From Gordonia sp. KTR9 (GTDB lineage: Bacteria > Actinomycetota > Actinomycetes > Mycobacteriales > Mycobacteriaceae): 64,000 nt of DNA. The position numbers and the translations under genes are program-made. This document shows, one piece after another, positions 58,689 through 64,000 of this stretch (the stretch's first letter is position 1; the number at the start of each line of letters is the position of its first letter). Under the pieces are notes generated by a model. It did no database searches and was not told where the DNA came from. It saw nothing but the letters and a program-made list of their open reading frames with translations. The stretch is taken from the NCBI RefSeq assembly GCF_000143885.2, contig NC_018581.1, positions 5,332,001-5,396,000 of the forward strand. The letters are read 5' to 3'.

Positions 58689-59684
58689 CTATCTCACCGT
58701 CGGCACCGTGAGTCCGCGGTCGGCCTCGTCGAGGTCACCGGTGTCCCCGTACTCGTGAGCGCGACGGCCGGCGACGAAGACGTAGGCCATGAACAGCGAC
58801 CAGGCCGTCACACCGATCCCGATGCGCGCCCAGGTCGGCAGCGGGGACGGCGTGACGAATGCCTCGATGACCCCGCACAGCAACAGCACGACCACCAGAC
58901 CCAGTGCGACTCCGACCGCCGCCCGGCCCTCCTCCCCGAGAGCCGTTGCACGCGTCCGATTTCCCGGGGACACCCACGCCCAGAAGATCCGCAGACCCAC
59001 CCCCGCGGCGACGAACAGGCAGGTCAACTCGAGCATCCCGTGCGGCAGGATCAGTCCGAAGAAGAGGTCGCCGCGACCGTGGCGAATCATGATCGACGCC
59101 ACGACCACCAGATTCAGGACGTTCGTATAAAGCATCCAGATCACCGGGAAGCCGAACACCCCCAAGGCGATACACAGGGCGGCCAGCCAGAAGTTGTTGG
59201 TCCACACCCGCGCGGCGAACGACGTCGCCTCGTATTCGCTGTAGTAGTTCTCGAAGTCGTTGGTGACGAGGCTTTCGATCTCGGCGGGCGACGCGAACGA
59301 GCTCTCGATGCGCGGATGGGCCAGAACCCACCACGTCATGATCGCCGCTGCGCCGAGCGACCCACCCATCACCGACAGCCACCACCAGCGCATCCGGTAC
59401 AGGGCGGCGGGGAACGACCGGGTGAAGAACTCGATCACCGTCGTCGGCGTGCTGACGCGGGTTCCGGTCGCACGGCCGCGGGCGCGAGCCAGGAGAGCCG
59501 ACAGGTACGCGACGAGCGACGCGTCGGGGGCGGTCGACCGGATGACCGACAGATGGGTGGCCACGCGCTGATAGGTGTCGATCATCTCGTCGGCCTCGGC
59601 ACCGGTGAGTCGGCGACGCCGGGATAGCGCGTCGAGCCGCTCCCACGTCGCGCGGTGCGCGGACACATAGGCGTCGAGATCCAC
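58689..59684 (-). CDS. SpoIIM/DUF95-family membrane protein
   Basis: A 331-residue protein of the stage II sporulation M (DUF95) family. A cytoplasmic helical N-terminus (AHRATWERLDALSRRRRLTG) precedes about five membrane segments, with the family regions NNFWLAALCIALGVFGFPVIW and PHGMLELTCLFVAAGVGLRIFW. In non-sporulating Actinobacteria it neighbours RDD and MoxR/DUF58 genes. It is divergent from the RDD gene. Confidence 0.88.
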   Translation of the reverse strand: MDLDAYVSAHRATWERLDALSRRRRLTGAEADEMIDTYQRVATHLSVIRSTAPDASLVAYLSALLARARGRATGTRVSTPTTVIEFFTRSFPAALYRMRWWWLSVMGGSLGAAAIMTWWVLAHPRIESSFASPAEIESLVTNDFENYYSEYEATSFAARVWTNNFWLAALCIALGVFGFPVIWMLYTNVLNLVVVASIMIRHGRGDLFFGLILPHGMLELTCLFVAAGVGLRIFWAWVSPGNRTRATALGEEGRAAVGVALGLVVVLLLCGVIEAFVTPSPLPTWARIGIGVTAWSLFMAYVFVAGRRAHEYGDTGDLDEADRGLTVPTVR

Positions 59685-59793
59685 GCGGCCAGGGTATCCG
59701 GCATTCGCGCGACCGCGGCACGTGTCATTCAGCGGGACCTCGCGGGTGTGTGTTCCCGACGCCGCGTCGCGGTATCGCGTCGTAGGGTGAGGC

Positions 59794-60639
59794 GTGATGT
59801 CTCATCCCGTGCCGCCGCGACCCCCAGTATGGGGTGCGGGCGCCACGACGACGGTCGGCGTCGGGCGCGACGACCTGGTCTCCGGCGAAGCCGTCGCTCT
59901 CGCACTGCCGCCGGCCAACCTCGGCTACCGGATTCTGTCGGGCATCCTCGACGTCCTGCTCGGTTTCGGCCTGTGGTTGTTCCTGTGGTGGATGTCGTTC
60001 AAGGTCGCCGGCGAGGCGAGTGACGCGTGGCGCGGAACCATCAACACGTTGATTCCCATCCTCGCCGTCGTCGCTCTTCCGACACTGCTGGAGACCGTCA
60101 CCCCGGGAAAGTCCGTGGGCCACCTCGTCCTCGGCCTCCGGACGGTCCGAGATGACGCCGGTCCGACGGGTTTCCGGCACTCGCTGACCCGCGCGCTGAT
60201 CGGGTTCATCGAGCTCTACGCCTGTCTGGGACTCCCGGCGCTCATCTCGGCGGCCATCTCCCGACGAAACAAGCGCCTGGGTGATCTGCTCGCCGGGACC
60301 TACGTGATCCGCGACCGTCATCGGCTCGTCGAACAGGCCCCCATCGACATGCCGCCGGGTCTGCGGTCATGGGCCGTCTCCGCCGACATGGCCGCACTTC
60401 CCGACCCGCTCGCGGTGGTCATCAGGCAGTTCCTCAACGGCCGGCACGGCATGAAGCCCGAACCACGGGCGTACGCCGCCCGCCGGATCGTGTTCGACGT
60501 CGCACCGTTCGTCGCCCCCGCTCCCCCGCCCGGTGCCCAGTTCGAGGACGTGTTGTCGGCGATCATGGCCGAGCGCCGGCGCCGAGACACCGAACGCCTG
60601 GTGCGCGAAGCCCAACTGCGGGAACGTCTGCTGCGCTGA
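59794..60639 (+). CDS. RDD-family membrane protein
   Basis: A 281-residue protein with an RDD domain (about 40-185): LGYRILSGILDVLLGFGLWLFL, then GKSVGHLVLGLRTVRDDAG and NKRLGDLLAGTYVIRDR. The C-terminal 100 residues are soluble and charged. It is likely an envelope protein or transporter accessory. GTG 59794 is 5 nt after TAGGGT (59783-59788); the ATG right after it is the alternative. It is paired divergently with SpoIIM, as in mycobacteria. Confidence 0.85.
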   Translation: MMSHPVPPRPPVWGAGATTTVGVGRDDLVSGEAVALALPPANLGYRILSGILDVLLGFGLWLFLWWMSFKVAGEASDAWRGTINTLIPILAVVALPTLLETVTPGKSVGHLVLGLRTVRDDAGPTGFRHSLTRALIGFIELYACLGLPALISAAISRRNKRLGDLLAGTYVIRDRHRLVEQAPIDMPPGLRSWAVSADMAALPDPLAVVIRQFLNGRHGMKPEPRAYAARRIVFDVAPFVAPAPPPGAQFEDVLSAIMAERRRRDTERLVREAQLRERLLR

Positions 60640-60700
60640 TCCGTGCCGCGGCAGGGCTCAGCCCGGCACGCGACCCATCCATCGCGGCTAGGCTGCTGGG

Positions 60701-61942
60701 GTGACGGTGACACTGACCGCGAAGGACAAGAGCCGAGCCGCTGGCCGACGACTGGCCTCCGGCCTCCTGGTTGTCGGAATGGCCTGTGCCGCAGTCCTCA
60801 CCGGCGCCGCCCCGTCGTGGGCAGCGCCGAGCGAGGGATCGGTGACCGTCTCGCACGTGGTCCCTCGCATCATCGACACCGAGATGGTGGCCGACCGGAC
60901 TGTCGCCCTACCCCAGGCTGATTCGACGCTGCGCGTGCGATACACCTCGACCTCGATCCGCGGCGTGCCGACGGTCATGTCCGGAACCCTCCTCACCCCG
61001 CCGACGCCGCCACCCGCAGGTGGCTGGCCCCTTGCCGTGTGGAACCACATGACCGTGGGGGCAGCCGACGCGTGCGCCCCGTCGGTTGCCCACGCCGGCC
61101 ACAGCGAACTACCCCGCATGACGTCCGGCGATGGCATCGTCGCCCGGCTGCTCGACGCCGGTTTCGTCGTGGTGCGCCCGGACTTCGAGGGTATCGGCGG
61201 GCCGGGGCCACATCCTTATCTCATCGGGGACTCGTTGGCGCGGTCGGCGATCGACATGGCGCTCGCGGCGGCCGATCACGATCCGCGCATCGGTCGCGAC
61301 GTCGTCGTGGCGGGCCATTCGGAGGGAGCCGTCGCCGCACTGTCGGCCGCTGCTCGTCCGTCATCGGAGTGGGGACCCCTGCGGTTACGGGCCGTGTCGG
61401 CGCTGGCACCACCGACACGAGTCGCCGGCCTGCTCGACGGCGCGTCCAACGTCCCCGTCGCCGGGCCGGCCGTCAACGAACTCATGGGACTGGCCGCGCT
61501 GATCGGGAGCGGTGCGGCTGCAGCTGATCCCGCGTTCGACGAACTGATGGACAACGGCGGACTCAGCGCCCGGGCGCGCGAACTGCGTCCTCAGGTCGAG
61601 ACCCGCTGCTACGCAGACCTGACGGCAGCGGATTCGTTCGGCGGTCTCGCACCCACCCAGCTGCTGGGACCCCGCGGCGAGGAGATGAAGCAGCGGCTGC
61701 TGACGACCCTTCGCAACAACGATGTTGCGCGACTTCGCTTCTCGAAGGCTCTTCCGGTCCGGGTCGACTCCGGCACCGTCGACACCGTGTCCCCGCAACC
61801 GCTGGTGGCCGGTCTGGTCGACACCTACCGACGGTCGGGGGTGTCGGTGACCTATACCGATCATTTCACCGGACACCCAGGGGTGGCGACCGATCCCCGC
61901 AACGCCGCGACCATCGCCGACTGGCTCATCGGCCGGGTGTGA
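60701..61942 (+). CDS. Secreted lipase (LIP family, alpha/beta hydrolase)
   Basis: A 413-residue protein with a signal peptide (about 1-42, ending SWAAPS) and a secretory-lipase catalytic domain: WPLAVWNHMTVGAADACAPS, FVVVRPDFEGIGGPGPHPYL and the nucleophile elbow VVVAGHSEGAVAAL. The last part has VSPQPLVAGLVDTYR with a candidate Asp and a late His (TDHFTGHPG). It resembles triacylglycerol lipases of the LIP family, which act on exogenous lipids. GTG 60701 is 6 nt after TAGGCT (60689-60694), a leaderless start. Confidence 0.85.
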   Translation: MTVTLTAKDKSRAAGRRLASGLLVVGMACAAVLTGAAPSWAAPSEGSVTVSHVVPRIIDTEMVADRTVALPQADSTLRVRYTSTSIRGVPTVMSGTLLTPPTPPPAGGWPLAVWNHMTVGAADACAPSVAHAGHSELPRMTSGDGIVARLLDAGFVVVRPDFEGIGGPGPHPYLIGDSLARSAIDMALAAADHDPRIGRDVVVAGHSEGAVAALSAAARPSSEWGPLRLRAVSALAPPTRVAGLLDGASNVPVAGPAVNELMGLAALIGSGAAAADPAFDELMDNGGLSARARELRPQVETRCYADLTAADSFGGLAPTQLLGPRGEEMKQRLLTTLRNNDVARLRFSKALPVRVDSGTVDTVSPQPLVAGLVDTYRRSGVSVTYTDHFTGHPGVATDPRNAATIADWLIGRV

Positions 61943-61963
61943 GGTTCCCGGCTCGGTGCGCGA

Positions 61964-63211
61964 TCAGGCGGCCGGGCCCAGCCAGGTCCGCGCGGCGACG
62001 ACCTGCGCGCGCACCCCGATCGACAGCGTCGGATCGATGACCGGCGCGTAGTGCGGCGAATGGTTGGACGGAACCTTCAACAGGGCCGGATCCGTCATGT
62101 CACCGGTCGTGAAGAGAGTCGGGTCCGCTCCGCCGAGCAGCCAGTACGAGAGCGGCGCTCCGCAGCTCGTCGCGAGGATCCCCACGTCTTCGCTCCCCGC
62201 GCCCGCGCCTGGATCGAGAATGTTGTTCTCCCCCAACCAGTCCGCGAACGCACCGAGTGTCGTGGAAAGCGCAGCGGCGTCGTTCGTCACCACCGGGAAG
62301 CGTTCGATCTCGGTGATGGTCGGTTCTTCCGGTGCACCCGATGCTGCAGCCTCACCGCGCACGATGCGCTCGACACTGTCGAGGATCCTACTGCGCACGC
62401 TCTCTTCGTAACTGCGGATGTTCAGCTGTATTTCCGCCTCTCCCGGAATGACATTCGCGGCATCCCCGGCGTGGATGGATCCCACGGTCAGCACGGCCGT
62501 CGCCGTGCTCGGGATCTCCCGCGAGATCACGGTCTGCAATCGCAGCACCGTCGAGGCCGCCAACACGATGGGGTCGACGGAGGCCTCCGGCATCGAGCCG
62601 TGCGCACCTCGACCCACCAGACGTATCCGCAGAGAATCCGAGCCGGCGTACGATGCGCCCGCGTGACCGGCGATCTTCCCGGCCGGCAGTGGTGACACGT
62701 GTTGACCGAGAACGACATCCGGCTTCGGAAACCTGTCCCACAGGCCGTCGTCGACCATCGCCTGGGCTCCGGCACCCAACTCTTCGGCAGGTTGGAACAC
62801 GACGATCAAGGTGCCCGACCACGCGGATATCTCACCCGCCAGGACAGCAGCCGCACCGAGAAGGCAGGTGGTGTGCAGATCGTGACCGCAGGCGTGCGCG
62901 ACCGGAACCGACTCACCGTCGCCGTCGATGGCGGTGGCGGTGCTGGCGTAGTCGAGACCGGTGTCCTCTCGCACGGGTAGCGCATCCATGTCCGCCCGGG
63001 ACACCACGGTGGGCCCGTCCCCGTTTCGGAGGACACCGACGACACCTGTCTTGCCCACCCCGGTGGTGACCTCGAATCCCGATGCGCGGAGGTGATCCAC
63101 GACGATCGAAGCGGTCCGACCTTCTCGAAAACCCAACTCCGGATTACGGTGCAGGTCCTTGTACAGGTCGATCAGTGACGGATCGATCGTGATGTTGTCG
63201 GGTGCGGTCAT
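61964..63211 (-). CDS. M20-family amidohydrolase (hippurate/N-acyl amino-acid hydrolase type)
   Basis: A 415-residue metallohydrolase with HRNPELGFREGRTA, the metal motif VAHACGHDLHTTCLLGAA, FQPAEELGAGAQAMVDDGLW and GSIHAGDAANVIPGEAEIQL, the M20D landmarks. The lid domain is present (about 185-300). It probably removes an acyl group from an amino acid or peptide-like substrate. ATG 63211 follows GGAGGTGG. It is read in the same direction as the acyl-CoA dehydrogenase that ends 130 bp upstream of its start. Confidence 0.87.
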   Translation of the reverse strand: MTAPDNITIDPSLIDLYKDLHRNPELGFREGRTASIVVDHLRASGFEVTTGVGKTGVVGVLRNGDGPTVVSRADMDALPVREDTGLDYASTATAIDGDGESVPVAHACGHDLHTTCLLGAAAVLAGEISAWSGTLIVVFQPAEELGAGAQAMVDDGLWDRFPKPDVVLGQHVSPLPAGKIAGHAGASYAGSDSLRIRLVGRGAHGSMPEASVDPIVLAASTVLRLQTVISREIPSTATAVLTVGSIHAGDAANVIPGEAEIQLNIRSYEESVRSRILDSVERIVRGEAAASGAPEEPTITEIERFPVVTNDAAALSTTLGAFADWLGENNILDPGAGAGSEDVGILATSCGAPLSYWLLGGADPTLFTTGDMTDPALLKVPSNHSPHYAPVIDPTLSIGVRAQVVAARTWLGPAA

Positions 63212-63340
63212 GCCACACCACCTCCGATGGATGGGTGCTCGGTCAGGGCGCCTGGTTCGGCCCTCGTCCTTCCCCATCGTCACACTCGGACATCCGAGAT
63301 GTGTCCGGTTTGCGCATTAGAGTTCGCCAACCGCGAACCA

Positions 63341-64000
63341 CTACCTCAAATCCGCGGAGGTCTTGCCCAGCACACGTCGGGCGATGATCAGCTGCTGGAT
63401 CTGCTGCGTCCCTTCGAAGATGTCCAGGATCTTCGAGTCGCGAGCCCATTTCTCCACCAGCGACGTCTCCGAATAGCCCGCGGTGGCTCCGATCTCGACG
63501 GTCTTGTTGGTGATGTCGGTGACCGTACGGCCGGCCTTCGCCTTCGACATCGACGCCTCGGTCGAGTTCGGCTGCTTGTTGTCGGCCATCCACGCTGCCC
63601 GCACCGTGTGCAACCACGATGCCTCCCAGTCGGATTCGAGTCGGATGAACTCGGCGACGGTGGCGTGCTGCGACGAGGCGGGGCGGTCGTAATCGATCTC
63701 GTGGCCCGCCTCCTCCAGCATTCGACGCAGCTCCTCCAGAGATGCGCGGCCGAGTCCGATGGCCATCGCGGCGACGACCGGGCGGGTGTTGTCGAAGGTC
63801 TGCATGACCCCGCCGAAGGCCTTCTTGGTGTCGATCTCCGGCGAACCCAACAGATTCTCGGCCGGAACCCGAGCATTCTCGAACCGGACCACCGCAGTAT
63901 CGGAAGCCTTGATGCCGAGCTTGTGCTCGAGGCGGGCCACGGTGACACCGTCGGTGGTCATCGGCACGACGAAGCTCTTGATGGCCGCGCGGCCGACGCT
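63341..64000 (-). CDS. Acyl-CoA dehydrogenase, C-terminal part (partial)
   Basis: The last 219 codons of a FadE-type flavoprotein; the N-terminus lies beyond the window. Visible are SFVVPMTTDGVTVARLEHKL with the KASDTAVVRFENARVPAENLLG segment, a helical C-terminal domain and the end RDSKILDIFEGTQQIQQLII, typical of acyl-CoA dehydrogenases. The specific chain-length class and the catalytic Glu cannot be assigned from this part. Confidence 0.88.
   Translation of the reverse strand, partial: SVGRAAIKSFVVPMTTDGVTVARLEHKLGIKASDTAVVRFENARVPAENLLGSPEIDTKKAFGGVMQTFDNTRPVVAAMAIGLGRASLEELRRMLEEAGHEIDYDRPASSQHATVAEFIRLESDWEASWLHTVRAAWMADNKQPNSTEASMSKAKAGRTVTDITNKTVEIGATAGYSETSLVEKWARDSKILDIFEGTQQIQQLIIARRVLGKTSADLR

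Noticed and set aside
63287..63307. CGGACA-N9-TGTCCG inverted repeat between the M20 and acyl-CoA dehydrogenase genes
   Set aside because: Arms are only 6 bp with a long spacer in GC-rich DNA; likely chance.

Overview
The window is high-GC actinobacterial DNA. Its content points to a mycolic-acid genus of the Mycobacteriales, most likely Gordonia or a close relative. Supporting signs are a WhiB regulator, an F420-type LLM oxidoreductase, glucosylglycerate hydrolase, a KstR-type operator, GlnR-type operators, a MoxR/DUF58 cluster, and many genes with a TAnnnT box 5-7 nt before the start codon (leaderless transcription). The genus call is inference. No tRNA, rRNA or CRISPR was seen.

Layout. 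1-10.6 kb: housekeeping-like single genes (LapA-domain protein, lipase-like hydrolase, methyltransferase, LLM oxidoreductase, TPM protein, PhoX phosphatase, MarR/MFS pair, EthD-like protein) and a parS-like site at 5675. 10.6-24.3 kb: a module on the minus strand for methylated-amine nitrogen. It holds a cupin protein, a DmmA-like subunit, two reductases, two heme N-demethylase (DUF3445) subunits, an ammonium transporter, a GlnT/GMAS-type synthetase, a three-gene glutamate-synthase-like (GlxBCD/MgsABC) enzyme, an FAD oxidoreductase and an XRE-cupin regulator. Most genes overlap by four bases. Both main promoters carry GlnR-type boxes. 24.8-27.9 kb: WhiB, a small membrane protein, and a divergent MFS/TetR pair with an evident operator. 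27.9-36.2 kb: three DUF1254/DUF1214 paralogues with DUF202 proteins, an orphan ABC binding lipoprotein, glucosylglycerate hydrolase and an SDR. Two of the promoters share a similar 18-bp palindrome.

36.4-43.1 kb is a disturbed segment: hypothetical genes, an IS256-family element with an 8-bp target duplication, and an IS1380-family element (5-bp duplication) that splits a hypothetical gene and whose own transposase is frameshifted. 43.3-49.3 kb: a ketosteroid-isomerase-like gene with a KstR motif, then the overlapping membrane protein-DUF4129-DUF4350-MoxR-DUF58 operon. 49.3-58.3 kb: a 9-kb block (RidA/HxlR, aconitase-family enzyme, GntR regulator, TctCBA transporter with a UspA gene, RraA-family aldolase) bounded by two direct copies of a 57-bp hairpin. 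It separates DUF58 from the SpoIIM and RDD genes that normally lie beside it. 60.7-64 kb: secreted lipase, M20 amidohydrolase and a partial acyl-CoA dehydrogenase.

The clearest connected system is the amine module. Dimethylamine-type substrates would be N-demethylated by the heme enzymes and their reductases. The methylamine or ammonia released would be fixed by the GlnT-type synthetase and processed by GlxBCD and the FAD oxidoreductase, under nitrogen control by GlnR and local control by the XRE-cupin protein. A second coherent unit is the GntR-controlled tricarboxylate uptake and aconitase/aldolase set, whose two promoters share one operator sequence.
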